In this document: positions 1 through 15,000 of the stretch, piece by piece | Position numbering within the stretch: position 1 is the stretch's first letter | Layout: the number at the start of each line of letters is the position of its first letter | From: Rhodopseudomonas palustris HaA2 | Lineage (GTDB): Bacteria; Pseudomonadota; Alphaproteobacteria; Rhizobiales; Xanthobacteraceae | Direction: 5' to 3' | DNA length: 64,000 nucleotides | Assembly (NCBI RefSeq): GCF_000013365.1 | Contig: NC_007778.1 | Coordinates: forward strand, 310,001-374,000 | Notes under the pieces: model-generated | Told to the model about the DNA's origin: nothing | The model's input: the letters and a program-made list of their open reading frames with translations, nothing else | Database searches by the model: none | Translations under genes and position numbers: made by a program

Positions 1-693
1 CGACATCAGCCAGACCACGGCGTTGGCGATTTCCTCGGCGCGGCCGACGCGCTGCATCGGCACATGGCCGCTGAGCCGGTGGGCGCGGTCCGGATCGCCG
101 CCGGAGGCGTGGATCTCGGTGTCGATCAGGCCGGGGCGGATCGCGGCGACGCGAATGCCTTCGCCGGCGACCTCATGGCCGAGCCCGATAGTGAAGGAAT
201 CGATCGCGCCCTTGGAAGCGGCGTAGTCAACGTAAGTATTCGGCGATCCGAGTTTGGCTGCGACCGACGACAGATTGATGATCACGCCGCCGGGGCCGCC
301 GTGCCGGGTCGACAACCGCTTCACCGCCTCGCGCGCGCACAGGATGCTGCCCGTGACGTTGACCGCCATCATCCGCTGGATGCGCTCCGCCGACATCTCG
401 TCGACCCGCGCGGTCGGGCCGACGATGCCGGCATTGTTGACCAGCGCGCCGAGCGTCCCGAATTTGTCGGCGGCCTCGAACAAAGCAATGATATCCGCCT
501 CGTCGCCGACGTCGCATTTCACCGCGATCGCCCGGCCGTTGCTGGCCTCGATCGCCGACACGGTCTCCTGCGCCGCCTCCGCATTGCTGGCGTAGCCGAC
601 CACGACCTTGAAGCCGCGGGCCGCAGCGGCGAGCGCGGTGGCGCGGCCGATGCCGCGGCTGCCTCCGGTGATGACGACGACGCGGTCGTTCAT
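1..693 (-). CDS. SDR family oxidoreductase (C-terminus cut by window edge)
   Basis: NAD(P)-dependent short-chain dehydrogenase. The protein begins MNDRVVVITGGSRGIGR, giving the TGxxxGIG dinucleotide-binding motif; an NNAG motif follows at about residue 89, and a YAASK stretch supplies the catalytic Tyr and Lys, so the enzyme looks intact. About 231 residues are visible; the usual length is near 250, so roughly 15-20 C-terminal residues lie outside the window. It starts 7 bases after the stop of the MAPEG gene, so the two are probably co-transcribed at the end of the suc operon. The substrate cannot be told from sequence. Confidence 0.9.
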   Translation of the reverse strand, partial: MNDRVVVITGGSRGIGRATALAAAARGFKVVVGYASNAEAAQETVSAIEASNGRAIAVKCDVGDEADIIALFEAADKFGTLGALVNNAGIVGPTARVDEMSAERIQRMMAVNVTGSILCAREAVKRLSTRHGGPGGVIINLSSVAAKLGSPNTYVDYAASKGAIDSFTIGLGHEVAGEGIRVAAIRPGLIDTEIHASGGDPDRAHRLSGHVPMQRVGRAEEIANAVVWLMS

Positions 694-700
694 GCGCACC

Positions 701-1105
701 TCACGACAGCAGCCGGATCAGCATCGCGATCAGCGCCAGCAGCGACACCAACCAGGCGATGCTGCGGGCGAACGGAATCTCGATGATGTAGAGCGGCGCG
801 TACAGCACCCGCGCGACCAGCCAGATCACCGCGGCGGTCGCCGCATAGCCGCCGGTCTTGCCGGTGACGGCCAGCGCCAGCGCCAACGCGACGAAGGCCG
901 GATAGGTCTCGAGCAGATTGCGGAAGGCGCGCGCCGCACGGCCGGCGAACCGGCCCTGCGCCACTTTGCCTTCATCGCGGGGACCGGCCTGATACGGACC
1001 GCCCAGCTCCATCGTGGCCGGGATCGACGCCAAGAACATCTGCCCGATCAGCAGCACGACGCTCCAGCCCAGCACCACGATCTCGGTCGGCATCGGCTGC
1101 ATCAT
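701..1105 (-). CDS. MAPEG family membrane protein
   Basis: Small (134 aa) integral membrane protein with about four hydrophobic segments: one near residues 8-28, then three in the second half. The pattern, with a conserved RAARAFRNLLE-like stretch before the second helix, fits the MAPEG family (membrane-associated proteins in eicosanoid and glutathione metabolism). Bacterial members are mostly uncharacterised. It lies 57 bases downstream of sucB and is followed at once by the SDR gene on the same strand. Family call is fairly sure; role unknown. Confidence 0.8.
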   Translation of the reverse strand: MMQPMPTEIVVLGWSVVLLIGQMFLASIPATMELGGPYQAGPRDEGKVAQGRFAGRAARAFRNLLETYPAFVALALALAVTGKTGGYAATAAVIWLVARVLYAPLYIIEIPFARSIAWLVSLLALIAMLIRLLS

Positions 1106-1162
1106 GTCCCCCCAATCCGCTTCGACGAAACGCCGGCTTTCCTGCCCGTGTCGACGTCGCTC

Positions 1163-2398
1163 TTACAGATCCAGCACCAGCCGGGCCGGGTCTTCCAGGC
1201 TTTCCTTGACGCGGACCAGGAAGGTCACCGCTTCCTTGCCGTCGATCACGCGGTGATCGTAGCTGAGCGCCAGATACATCATCGGCCGGATTTCGATCTT
1301 GCCGGCGACGACCACCGGCCGCTCCTGGATCTTGTGCATGCCGAGGATCGCCGACTGCGGCGCGTTGAGGATCGGCGTCGACATCAGCGAGCCGTAGATG
1401 CCGCCATTGGTGATCGTGAAGGTGCCGCCCTGCATTTCCTCGATCTTGAGCTGGCCGTCGCGGGCGCGCTTGCCGAAATCGGCAATGCCCTTCTCGATCG
1501 CGGCGATCGACTTCTCGTCGCAATCGCGCACCACCGGCACCACCAGGCCCTTGTCGGTGCCGACCGCGACGCCGACATGGTAGTAGTTCTTGTAGATCAA
1601 ATCGGTGCCGTCGATCTCGGCATTGACCGCCGGGATGTCCTTCAGCGCTTGCACGCAGGCCTTTGTGAAGAAGCCCATGAAGCCGAGCTTGGCGCCGTGC
1701 TTCTTCTCGAACACGTCCTTGTATTGGCTGCGCAGCGCCATGACGTTGGTCATGTCGACCTCGTTGAAGGTCGTCAGCATCGCGGCGGTGTTCTGAACTT
1801 CCTTGAGCCGGCGCGCGATGGTCTGGCGCAGCCGGGTCATCTTGACGCGCTCCTCGCGCGCGGCATCGTCGGCCGGCGACGGGGCGCGGACCTGGACGGC
1901 GGCGGCGGGCTGGTTGACCGGGGTCGGCGCCGACGCCGCCTTCTCGATCGCCGCCAGCATGTCGCCCTTGGTGACGCGGCCGTCCTTGCCGGAGCCCGGC
2001 ACGGTCGAGGCATCGACGCCGCTCTCGGTCGACAGCCGCCGCACCGACGGTGCCTGCGGCGCATCGGCCGGCGCGGCCTTGGGCGCGGCCGCAGCGGGCG
2101 CTGCAGCGGCGGCAGCCGGCGCGGCGGCCGGCTTGGCCGGCGCGGCGGGCTTGGCGGCACCGCCCCCTTCCGAGATCTGGCCCAGCAGCGCGCCGACGGC
2201 GACGGTCTCGCCGTCCTTGGCGATGATTTCGCCGAGGGTGCCGGCCGACGGCGCCGGCACTTCGATGGTGACCTTGTCGGTCTCGAGTTCGACCAGCGGC
2301 TCGTCGACCGCGACGGCGTCACCCTGCTTCTTGAACCAGCGGCCGATGGTCGCCTCGGTCACGGATTCGCCGAGCGTCGGAACGCGAATTTCAGTCAT
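1163..2398 (-). CDS. sucB: Dihydrolipoyllysine succinyltransferase, E2 of 2-oxoglutarate dehydrogenase
   Basis: E2 core of the 2-oxoglutarate dehydrogenase complex; transfers the succinyl group from lipoate to CoA. Domains in order: lipoyl domain (residues 1-75, lipoylated Lys about 42 in a TDKVT context), an Ala/Pro-rich linker (about 80-110), the E1/E3-binding domain (about 115-150), and the catalytic domain (about 180-411) ending with the HRVIDG motif (catalytic His about 382, Asp about 386). The length of 411 aa is normal. Lies 100 bases downstream of sucA on the same strand. The E3 gene (lpd) is not in view. Confidence 0.97.
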   Translation of the reverse strand: MTEIRVPTLGESVTEATIGRWFKKQGDAVAVDEPLVELETDKVTIEVPAPSAGTLGEIIAKDGETVAVGALLGQISEGGGAAKPAAPAKPAAAPAAAAAAPAAAAPKAAPADAPQAPSVRRLSTESGVDASTVPGSGKDGRVTKGDMLAAIEKAASAPTPVNQPAAAVQVRAPSPADDAAREERVKMTRLRQTIARRLKEVQNTAAMLTTFNEVDMTNVMALRSQYKDVFEKKHGAKLGFMGFFTKACVQALKDIPAVNAEIDGTDLIYKNYYHVGVAVGTDKGLVVPVVRDCDEKSIAAIEKGIADFGKRARDGQLKIEEMQGGTFTITNGGIYGSLMSTPILNAPQSAILGMHKIQERPVVVAGKIEIRPMMYLALSYDHRVIDGKEAVTFLVRVKESLEDPARLVLDL

Positions 2399-2498
2399 CG
2401 TTTTTGTCCTCTTGCGGCGTCACCGCTGCTGCGGCGGCTCGCCCCTGATCCAAATGTCTCGAACGACACCGGCCGCCGGCGCGCGGCGGCCCGTGGCG

Positions 2499-5456
<2,958 letters not shown>

Positions 5457-5498
5457 GATTGCGTCCTGATGATGATCATCGCGTTGAACACGCGATAA

Positions 5499-5521
5499 GC
5501 TGATCCGGTTACCGGATCAGC
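5499..5521. promoter_or_regulatory. Perfect palindrome in the sucD-sucA gap
   Basis: Two 11-base arms (GCTGATCCGGT and ACCGGATCAGC) flank a single T. It lies within the 128-base gap between sucD and sucA, upstream of the sucA start. It could be an operator or an RNA hairpin acting as an attenuator or processing site. No run of T follows on the minus strand, so it is not a standard terminator. Confidence 0.5.
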
Positions 5522-5584
5522 AACATAGTGCACCTTTTATCGGATTCTAGGGAAATGTAAGCTCGTAATGAAACAAGGTTTGAA

Positions 5585-6469
5585 TTAGGACTTCAATTTT
5601 TCGGCAAGCGTTTTGCCGAGACGCGCCGGCGACGGCGAAACCGTGATGCCAGCGGCTTCCATCGCGGCGGTTTTCGACGCCGCGTCGCCTTTGCCCCCCG
5701 AAATGATCGCACCGGCATGCCCCATACGCCGACCCGGAGGGGCGGTGACGCCGGCGATGAATCCGACCATCGGCTTCTTGCGGCCACGCTTGGCCTCGTC
5801 GATCAGGAACTGGGCAGCCTCTTCCTCGGCGGAGCCGCCGATCTCGCCGATCATAATGATCGACTCGGTCTTGTCGTCGGCCAGGAACATCTCCAGCACG
5901 TCGATGAATTCGGTGCCTTTGACCGGATCGCCGCCGATGCCGACCGCGGTGGTCTGGCCCAGACCCTCGCTGGTGGTCTGGAACACCGCCTCATAGGTCA
6001 GGGTGCCGGAGCGCGACACGATGCCGACCGAGCCGGGCTTGAAGATGTTGGCCGGCATGATGCCGATCTTGCATTCGCCCGCGGTCATCACACCCGGGCA
6101 GTTCGGCCCGATCAGCCGCGACTTGGAGCCGACCAGCGAGCGCTTGACCCGCACCATGTCGAGCACCGGGATGCCCTCGGTGATGCAGACGATCAGCGGG
6201 ATCTCGGCGTCGATCGCCTCGCAGATCGCATCCGCAGCACCCGGCGGTGGCACATAGATCACCGACGCATCGGCGCCAGTCTTGTCGCGCGCCTCGCGCA
6301 CGGTGTCGAACACCGGCAGGCCGAGATGCGTGGTGCCGCCTTTGCCCGGCGAGGTGCCGCCGACCATCTTGGTGCCGTAGGCCACCGCGGCCTCGGAATG
6401 GAAGGTGCCGTTCTTGCCGGTGAAGCCCTGGCAGATGACTTTGGTGTTGGCGTCGATCAGGATGGACAT
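5585..6469 (-). CDS. sucD: Succinyl-CoA synthetase alpha subunit
   Basis: Alpha subunit (294 aa) of ADP/GDP-forming succinate-CoA ligase. The N-terminal CoA-binding Rossmann domain begins [18 protein letters not shown]; the phosphorylated active-site His (about 251) sits in the GHAGAI motif of the ligase domain. Starts 60 bases after the stop of sucC, and is followed by sucA, so mdh-sucC-sucD-sucA-sucB form one TCA cluster. Length and motifs are those of a normal functional protein. Confidence 0.97.
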   Translation of the reverse strand: MSILIDANTKVICQGFTGKNGTFHSEAAVAYGTKMVGGTSPGKGGTTHLGLPVFDTVREARDKTGADASVIYVPPPGAADAICEAIDAEIPLIVCITEGIPVLDMVRVKRSLVGSKSRLIGPNCPGVMTAGECKIGIMPANIFKPGSVGIVSRSGTLTYEAVFQTTSEGLGQTTAVGIGGDPVKGTEFIDVLEMFLADDKTESIIMIGEIGGSAEEEAAQFLIDEAKRGRKKPMVGFIAGVTAPPGRRMGHAGAIISGGKGDAASKTAAMEAAGITVSPSPARLGKTLAEKLKS

Positions 6470-6529
6470 AGGCGGGGTTGCTTTCGCGGTCGAACGGGTT
6501 GGTCGGAAGCGAGCGAGGCCGGGGCGGCC

Positions 6530-7726
<1,197 letters not shown>

Positions 7727-7817
7727 CGCTTGCCCCTCGCCGGAACGCGTCCAGCCGGTTGAACCGCCGTGGCGCGCCCTCGCCGGGCGGAGCTTACCAC
7801 GGCAGGCTTACACTGAT

Positions 7818-8843
<1,026 letters not shown>

Positions 8844-8975
8844 TTATCCCTTTCGCCGGACGCGTTCAAGTCGGGCAGCGCCCAATTGTTGGCCAGCCGG
8901 GGGCGGGGCATTGCCGCCGCGTATTCGTGCGGGGTCGAACGGGTTTGCGTCGCAAAACCGATCGAAACCAAAGGC

Positions 8976-10157
8976 CTAGGTCTCGACCAAGCCGGTCGTG
9001 GCGCCGGAGGCGAGCGAGTCGCTGCGGCCATGCGGCAGCGCCAGATAGGATTCCGAGCCCATCTCGATCAGCCGCGAGACCGTCCGATTGAACTCCATCG
9101 CCTCGACGCCTTCGGAGGCGCTGTAGAGATCGGCCGGCTCGGCCGCGGCGGACGCCATCAGCTTCACCGCGTTGTCGTACAGCGTGTCGATCAACGCGAT
9201 GAAGCGCTTGGCGGCGTTGCGGTCGGCATAGTCCATCGCCGGCACGTGATCGATCAGCAGCGTATGATATTCGTGCGCGAGCCGCAGATAGTCCGACGCG
9301 CCGAGCGGCTTTTCGCAAAGATCGGCGAAATCGAAACGCGCCACGTGATGGTCGGATTTCGGCACGTGCAGATGCCGGCCCTTGATCGCGATGTCGCGCG
9401 GCTTGCCGGCGGCGCCGCCGGTGATCCGGCTCCAGGCGCGATCGAGCGCGGCGGTGGCCTCGGCATCGTCCGGGGCCAGCCACACTTTCATCCCGGCGAA
9501 TTTCTCCAGCCGATAATCGGTGCGGGCGTCGAGCCGGAGCACCTCCATGTGCTGCTTGACCTGGCCGATGAACGGCACGAACAGCGCGCGGTTAAGACCG
9601 CCTTTGTAGAGATCGTCGGGCGCAACGTTCGAGGTCGCGACGACGACGGTGCCGAGTTCGAACAGCTTGCCGAACAGCCGCGACAGAATCATCGCGTCGG
9701 CGATGTCGGTCACGTGGAATTCATCGAAGCACAGCAGCCACGCTTCCTCGAAAATCGACGCCGCGGTCAGCCCGATAACGTCGCCGTCGGGGATTTCGCC
9801 GCGCTTGATGTTCTGTCGGAAGGCGTTGATGCGTTCGTGGGCCTCGGCCATGAATTCGTGGAAATGCGCGCGGCGCTTGTGCGGCACCGGACACGCATCG
9901 AAAAACAAATCCATCAGCATGGTCTTGCCGCGGCCGACCTCGCCATGGACGTAAAGCCCGCGCGGCGGCTTGTCGGGTTCGCCGCCGCCGAACAGCCGGC
10001 CGAGAAAACCCTGCTTTTTCGGCGGCTTGTAATTCGCCAGGGTGTCGTCGAGCGCACCGAAGGCTTCGACCGCGCGCGCCTGGGCGGGGTCGGCTTCGAT
10101 CGCACCGGAGGCGACCAGGGACTGATAATGTTGACGAAACGAGAGCGGCGGGGACAT
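8976..10157 (-). CDS. zapE: Cell division protein ZapE (AFG1-like ATPase)
   Basis: P-loop ATPase of the AFG1/ZapE family; in E. coli ZapE acts at the division ring. Walker A is in GEVGRGKTMLMDLFF; the Walker B region is LLCFDEFHVTD. From the ATG at 10157 the protein has 393 aa, in the normal range. That start is preceded by AAGGG at good spacing and is preferred over an in-frame TTG ten codons upstream. It is often found beside mdh in this bacterial group. Confidence 0.93.
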   Translation of the reverse strand: MSPPLSFRQHYQSLVASGAIEADPAQARAVEAFGALDDTLANYKPPKKQGFLGRLFGGGEPDKPPRGLYVHGEVGRGKTMLMDLFFDACPVPHKRRAHFHEFMAEAHERINAFRQNIKRGEIPDGDVIGLTAASIFEEAWLLCFDEFHVTDIADAMILSRLFGKLFELGTVVVATSNVAPDDLYKGGLNRALFVPFIGQVKQHMEVLRLDARTDYRLEKFAGMKVWLAPDDAEATAALDRAWSRITGGAAGKPRDIAIKGRHLHVPKSDHHVARFDFADLCEKPLGASDYLRLAHEYHTLLIDHVPAMDYADRNAAKRFIALIDTLYDNAVKLMASAAAEPADLYSASEGVEAMEFNRTVSRLIEMGSESYLALPHGRSDSLASGATTGLVET

Positions 10158-10214
10158 GGACGCCCTTACCGCCTCAGCCTGCGACAAAATGCAAGCCGGG
10201 ATTCTTGCTGGCGG

Positions 10215-10781
10215 CTATGCAGTTCGGACGGCCCTTGTCTCTTCGGTGTGTTTGAGCGCGTACGGCGCCTCGACCACATACGGCCCGCCGCCGGTCGAGG
10301 CGCGGGACGAATACAGCACGAAGCGCTCGGCCTTGAACACCTTGGCGGGGAAATAGCCGCGGAGCGACAGATAATCGGCGACGTCCTGGCAGGAGGCGTC
10401 GCGCAGCCAGGCCAGCGTGACGTGCGGGGTGAATTTGCGGCCTTCGGGATCGAGCCCGACCCGCCGCAGCAGCCGCTCCAGTTCGGCCTGCAGTTCGACT
10501 AAAGGTTTCGACGGCACCACCGACGCCACCACCGCGCGCGGCTTGCGGCCGCCGAAGCTCGCCAGCCCCTGCAATTGCACGTCGAACGGTTTGCGGTTGA
10601 TCCGAAACAGCGTCGAGGCGATTTCGTTGGCGGTGACACCGTCGATGTCGCCGATGAAGCGCAGCGTGAGGTGATAGTTTTCCGGATCGACCCAGCGCGC
10701 GCCGGGCAGGCCGCCGCGGAGATGAGACAGGGTCCGGGTGACGTCGGCGGGAATCTCCAGTCCAGTGAACAAACGCGGCAT
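10215..10781 (-). CDS. thpR: RNA 2',3'-cyclic phosphodiesterase (ThpR)
   Basis: Member of the 2H phosphoesterase family. Two HxTx motifs are present: HLTL in YHLTLRFIGD (about residue 42) and HVTL in FTPHVTLAWL (about residue 125). Starting at MPRLFTGLEIP the protein has 188 aa, typical of the family; longer in-frame extensions upstream do not match it. Ends 57 bases before the start of zapE, so the pair may be co-transcribed. Confidence 0.92.
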   Translation of the reverse strand: MPRLFTGLEIPADVTRTLSHLRGGLPGARWVDPENYHLTLRFIGDIDGVTANEIASTLFRINRKPFDVQLQGLASFGGRKPRAVVASVVPSKPLVELQAELERLLRRVGLDPEGRKFTPHVTLAWLRDASCQDVADYLSLRGYFPAKVFKAERFVLYSSRASTGGGPYVVEAPYALKHTEETRAVRTA

Positions 10782-10973
10782 CGGAACTCCCCCGGTCTGA
10801 GGCCCGATTGCGGTCGCCGTCCCTGTCGTTCGGGACTTTGCACTCCGCAAAACGTCCGGCGAATCAACTCACCAATTCTGTAGCGCGTTTATGTTACAGC
10901 GCTACCGCTACAACGCTGGGATAGCGAAAAAGTTGAGGGCAATCCGCCCCTTAGAGGGGAATTGCCGGGATTT

Positions 10974-11687
10974 TCAGCCTTTCTGCCCAGCGACCGATCG
11001 CAGAAATGCCTCCACTGTGGGCAGGATGTTGGCGACCACCAGGTCGATGCCCGCTGCGGTCGGGTGGATGCCGTCCGGCTGATTGAGGCCGGCCACCGCG
11101 GCGACGCCGTCGAGGAAGAACGGGTACAGCGGCACGTCGTATTTTTTCGCCAGATCGGGATAGATCGCGTTGAACTGTTTGGCGTAGTCCGGCCCGTAAT
11201 TCGGCGGCGCCAGCATTCCGGTGAGCAGCACCGCGATGTTGCGCGCTTTCAGCCGTTTGACGATCTCGTCCAGCGCCTGTTGCGGGACCTTGGGATCGGT
11301 GCCGCGCAGCGCGTCGTTGGCACCGAGCTCGACGATCACCGCATCGGTGTCCGGCGGCACCGACCAGTCGAGCCGGGCGAGCCCGCCGCTGGCGGTGTCG
11401 CCCGACACCCCGGCATTGATCATGTCGGTCGCGATCCCCTTGGCCTGCAGCGCTTTCTGCAGCTTGGCCGGAAACGCTGCATTGGCCGGTAGTCCATAAC
11501 CGGCGGACAGCGAGTCACCCAGCACCACCACCTTCAGCGGCTTGGCGGCCGTCTGCGCCTCGGCCTGCCGGGTCGGCGCCATGGTCACCACCAACACGGC
11601 GGTCACCATCGCCCACGCAATCGTGCGCCCCGCCCTCTCGACCGCACCGAAACAATCGCCATATGCAGCAGCCATGGACAGCTTCAT
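10974..11687 (-). CDS. tesA: Arylesterase / thioesterase I, SGNH hydrolase (TesA-like)
   Basis: Periplasmic GDSL/SGNH esterase. A signal peptide with hydrophobic core WAMVTAVLVVTMA ends at about AEA/QT. Block I is VVLGDSLSAGYG with the catalytic Ser; the Gly and Asn of GxND appear in ELGANDAL; the C-terminal DGIHPTAAG gives the Asp and His. The start at 11687 is chosen because GAGGG sits 5 bases upstream; the next ATG is at 11675. Either start overlaps the start of the divergent ABC ATPase gene. Divergence from a YbbA/YbbP-like pair matches the E. coli tesA locus. Confidence 0.92.
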   Translation of the reverse strand: MKLSMAAAYGDCFGAVERAGRTIAWAMVTAVLVVTMAPTRQAEAQTAAKPLKVVVLGDSLSAGYGLPANAAFPAKLQKALQAKGIATDMINAGVSGDTASGGLARLDWSVPPDTDAVIVELGANDALRGTDPKVPQQALDEIVKRLKARNIAVLLTGMLAPPNYGPDYAKQFNAIYPDLAKKYDVPLYPFFLDGVAAVAGLNQPDGIHPTAAGIDLVVANILPTVEAFLRSVAGQKG

Positions 11688-12414
11688 TGAACCCTCGTCA
11701 CGGCCCGGCACCACGCCGGACACCATCTCCATTTCGAACGTCAATCTGTCGCTGGGCAGTGGCGCCGCGCGGGTGCACATCCTCAAGGATATCAGCCTCC
11801 GCGTCGCGCCCGGCGAGGCGATCGGCCTGATCGGCCCGTCGGGATCGGGCAAATCCACCCTGCTGATGGTGATGGCCGGGCTGGAGCGGCCCGACAGCGG
11901 TGAGGTGGTGGTCAGCGGCACCGCTTTCAATGGCCTCAGCGAGGACGCCTTGGCGCGGTTTCGCGGCCGCGCCGTCGGCATCGTCTTCCAGTCCTTTCAT
12001 TTGATCCCGACCATGACGGCGCTGGAAAACGTCGCGGTGCCGCTCGAACTGGCCGGCACGCCCGACGCCGCCGCGCGGGCGGCGCGCGAGCTGGCTTCGG
12101 TGGGACTTGGCGAACGGCTGAACCATTATCCGTCGCAGCTGTCCGGCGGCGAGCAGCAGCGCGTCGCTTTGGCGCGGGCGCTGGCGCCCGACCCGGCGAT
12201 CCTGGTCGCCGACGAGCCGACCGGCAATCTCGACGAGGCGACCGGCCGGCAGATCGTCGACCTCTTGTTCACCAAACATGCCGAACGCGGCATGACGCTG
12301 GTGCTGGTGACCCACGACACCGCGCTGGCGCAGCGTTGCGACCGCGTCGTCCGGCTGCGCTCCGGGCGGGTCGACACCACGATGCCGGGCAATGCCCGGG
12401 CACGATCGGCCTGA
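11674..12414 (+). CDS. ABC transporter ATP-binding protein, YbbA/LolD type
   Basis: ATPase subunit (246 aa) of a MacB/Lol-like exporter. Walker A is GPSGSGKST, the Q-loop is in VFQSFHLIPTM, the signature is LSGGEQQRVALARAL, Walker B is ILVADEPTGNLD, and the H-loop is in VLVTHD. The LIPTMTALENV stretch is typical of the LolD/YbbA group. The start MDSFIEPSS is chosen from the family; its Shine-Dalgarno is weak. Its stop is 3 bases before the start of the permease, so they are translated together. Confidence 0.92.
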   Translation: MDSFIEPSSRPGTTPDTISISNVNLSLGSGAARVHILKDISLRVAPGEAIGLIGPSGSGKSTLLMVMAGLERPDSGEVVVSGTAFNGLSEDALARFRGRAVGIVFQSFHLIPTMTALENVAVPLELAGTPDAAARAARELASVGLGERLNHYPSQLSGGEQQRVALARALAPDPAILVADEPTGNLDEATGRQIVDLLFTKHAERGMTLVLVTHDTALAQRCDRVVRLRSGRVDTTMPGNARARSA

Positions 12415-12417
12415 GCC

Positions 12418-15000
12418 ATGACGCTGGTCGCCGATCCGCTCGCCAGATCCGCGCCGCCGTCGCGCGGCTGGTCGCTGCCGTTGCGCTATGCGTTGCGCGA
12501 GATGCGCGGCGGTCTCAACGGCTTCTACGTCTTCATCGCCTGCATCGCGCTCGGCGTGATGGCGATCGCCGGGGTCGGCTCGGTCGCCGCCAGCCTCGGC
12601 GAAGGCCTCGCCCGCGAAGGCCGCACCCTGCTCGGCGGCGATGTCGCGTTCTCGCTGATCCAGCGCGAGGCGACGCCGCAAGAACTCGGCTATCTGCGCG
12701 ACCGCGCGCCGGTCTCGGTCGCGGCATCGATGCGGGGCATGGCGCGCACCGCCGAAGGCGCCTCGGCGCTGGTCGAGATCAAGGCGGTCGACAGCCTGTA
12801 TCCGATGCTCGGCGAATTGAAGCTCGATCCGCCGCTGCCGCTCGCCGACGTGCTGGCGAAGCGCGACGGCGCGTTCGGCGCCGCCGCCGACGCCGCGTTT
12901 CTCGCCCGGCTCGACCTCAAGATCGGCGACCGCGTCAGTGTCGGCAGCGCCGCGTTCCAGATCCGCAGCGTGGTCGCCTCCGAGCCCGACAAGCTCGCCG
13001 GCAATCCCGGCTTCGGACCGCGCTTCCTGATCAGTGAGGACGCATTGCGCGCCACGCAATTGCTGCAGCCCGGCAGCCTGGTGCGCTGGATCTATCGCGT
13101 CCGGCTGCCCGACAACCGCGCCGACGACAAGGCGGCGCAGGATTTCGCCGACGCCACCCGCGCGGCGCTGCCGCAGGCCGGCTGGGAAATCCGCAGCCGC
13201 GGCAACGCTTCGCCACAGCTCGAGCGCACCATCACCCGCTTCACCCAGTTCCTGACACTGGTCGGCCTCGCCGCGCTGCTGGTCGGCGGCGTCGGCGTCG
13301 CCAACGCGGTCAAGAGCCACATCGACCGCCGCCGCGACGTGATCGCATCGTTGAAAGCGCTCGGCGCCACCGGCCGCGACGTGTTCGCGATCTATCTGAC
13401 CCAGGTGTTGGTGCTGGCGACGATCGGCTCGCTGATCGGGCTCGCGCTCGGCGCGGCGCTGCCGTTTCTGATCGTCGGCGCGTTCGGCACATTGCTGCCG
13501 CTGCCGGTGGTGGCGGCGCTGCATCCCGGGGAGCTGATTCTGTCGCTGGTCTACGGCCTTTTGACCGCACTCGCCTTCGGGCTGTGGCCGCTGGCGCAAG
13601 TGCGCGATGTGCCGGTGGCGACGCTGTTCCGCGAAGCCGCGACCGCGGATGCGCATCGGCCGAGCCTGCGGCACATCGTCTGGATCGGCGCGGTGATCGC
13701 GCTGCTACTCGCGGTGGTGATCGGGCTGGCTTACGACAAGCGCGTCGCGATCGCCTTCGTGGTCGCTGCGGTGCTGGTGTTCCTGCTGCTGCGCGGCGTC
13801 GCGGCGGGGCTGATGGCGATCGCACGGCGGCTGCCGCGCTCGCGCATCACCATGCTGCGGCTGGCGATCGCCAACATCCACCGCCCGGGCGCGCTGACCC
13901 CGTCGGTGGTGCTGTCGCTCGGCCTCGGCCTCTCGGTGCTGGTGACGATCGCGCAGATCGACGGCAATCTGCGGCGGCAATTCCTCGCCGCGCTGCCCGA
14001 AAGGGCGCCGACGTTCTTCTTCATCGACATCCCGTCGAGCGAGACCGAGCAATTCGGCGCCTTCCTGAAACAGGCTGCGCCGAACGCCACGGTCGAGGAC
14101 GTGCCGATGCTGCGCGGCCGGATTGTCGCCGCGCGCGGCGTCCGCGCCGAGGATCTCAAGCCGGGGCAGGACGCCGAATGGGTGCTGCAGAGCGACCGCG
14201 GCCTGACCTATGCGGCCGAGATGCCACCCGGCTCCAAGGTCGTCGAAGGCCATTGGTGGCCCAAGGATTACGACGGCAAGCCGCTCGTATCGTTCGAGAA
14301 AAAACTGGCCGACGGGCTCGGCCTGAAGATCGGCGACGAGGTCACCGTCAACGTCCTCGGCCGCGAACTCACTGCGACCATCAGCAATCTGCGCAGCGTC
14401 GACTGGCAGAGCCTCGGCATCAATTTCGTGCTGGTGTTCTCGCCCAATACGTTTCGTGGCGCGCCGCACACCCATATCGCCACCCTGACCGAACACGGCA
14501 GCACGACAGAGAGCGACGCGGCCCTGATCAAGCAGGTGGCCGACAGATTCCCGATGGTGACCAGCGTCCGCGTCCGCGAAGCGCTCGAGACCGTCGGCGG
14601 CGTGGTCGGCAATCTGGCGCTGGCGGTGCGGGGCGCCAGCTCGGTGACGCTGATCTCGGCGATCCTGGTGCTGGGCGGCGCACTCGCCGCCGGCCACCGC
14701 CACCGCGTCTATGACGCCGTGATCCTGAAAACGCTCGGGGCCACCCGCGGCCGGCTGATCGGGGCCTTCGCGCTCGAATACATGATGATCGGGCTCGCCA
14801 CCGCGGTGTTTGGGGTGATCGCCGGCTCCGCCGCCGCGTGGCTGATTGTCACACGACTGATGTCGCTGAGCTTCGCCTGGCAGGCCGGCTCCGCCGCCGG
14901 CGTGGTGGTGGCCGCCCTGGTGGTGACGGTCGGCCTCGGCCTGGTGGGGACGCTGCTGGCGCTGAACCAGAAGCCCGCCTCCGTCCTGCGGAATCTGTAG
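12418..15000 (+). CDS. FtsX-type ABC permease, YbbP-like
   Basis: Large permease (860 aa) with about ten predicted membrane segments: one near residues 38-60, clusters near 270-420 and 425-490, and a final set near 735-855. The two FtsX domains flank large periplasmic loops. The GATGRDVFAIYL and GATRGRLIGAFALE motifs are the repeated FtsX signatures. Forms a transporter with the ATPase just upstream; in E. coli the homologous YbbAP pair sits beside tesA, suggesting a link with envelope lipids or thioesterase products (inference). Confidence 0.92.
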   Translation: MTLVADPLARSAPPSRGWSLPLRYALREMRGGLNGFYVFIACIALGVMAIAGVGSVAASLGEGLAREGRTLLGGDVAFSLIQREATPQELGYLRDRAPVSVAASMRGMARTAEGASALVEIKAVDSLYPMLGELKLDPPLPLADVLAKRDGAFGAAADAAFLARLDLKIGDRVSVGSAAFQIRSVVASEPDKLAGNPGFGPRFLISEDALRATQLLQPGSLVRWIYRVRLPDNRADDKAAQDFADATRAALPQAGWEIRSRGNASPQLERTITRFTQFLTLVGLAALLVGGVGVANAVKSHIDRRRDVIASLKALGATGRDVFAIYLTQVLVLATIGSLIGLALGAALPFLIVGAFGTLLPLPVVAALHPGELILSLVYGLLTALAFGLWPLAQVRDVPVATLFREAATADAHRPSLRHIVWIGAVIALLLAVVIGLAYDKRVAIAFVVAAVLVFLLLRGVAAGLMAIARRLPRSRITMLRLAIANIHRPGALTPSVVLSLGLGLSVLVTIAQIDGNLRRQFLAALPERAPTFFFIDIPSSETEQFGAFLKQAAPNATVEDVPMLRGRIVAARGVRAEDLKPGQDAEWVLQSDRGLTYAAEMPPGSKVVEGHWWPKDYDGKPLVSFEKKLADGLGLKIGDEVTVNVLGRELTATISNLRSVDWQSLGINFVLVFSPNTFRGAPHTHIATLTEHGSTTESDAALIKQVADRFPMVTSVRVREALETVGGVVGNLALAVRGASSVTLISAILVLGGALAAGHRHRVYDAVILKTLGATRGRLIGAFALEYMMIGLATAVFGVIAGSAAAWLIVTRLMSLSFAWQAGSAAGVVVAALVVTVGLGLVGTLLALNQKPASVLRNL

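Noticed and set aside
11698-13674. 658-codon minus-strand frame opposite the ABC ATPase and permease
   Set aside because: Covers two well-supported genes and shows Gln/Arg/Ala-biased sequence without domains.
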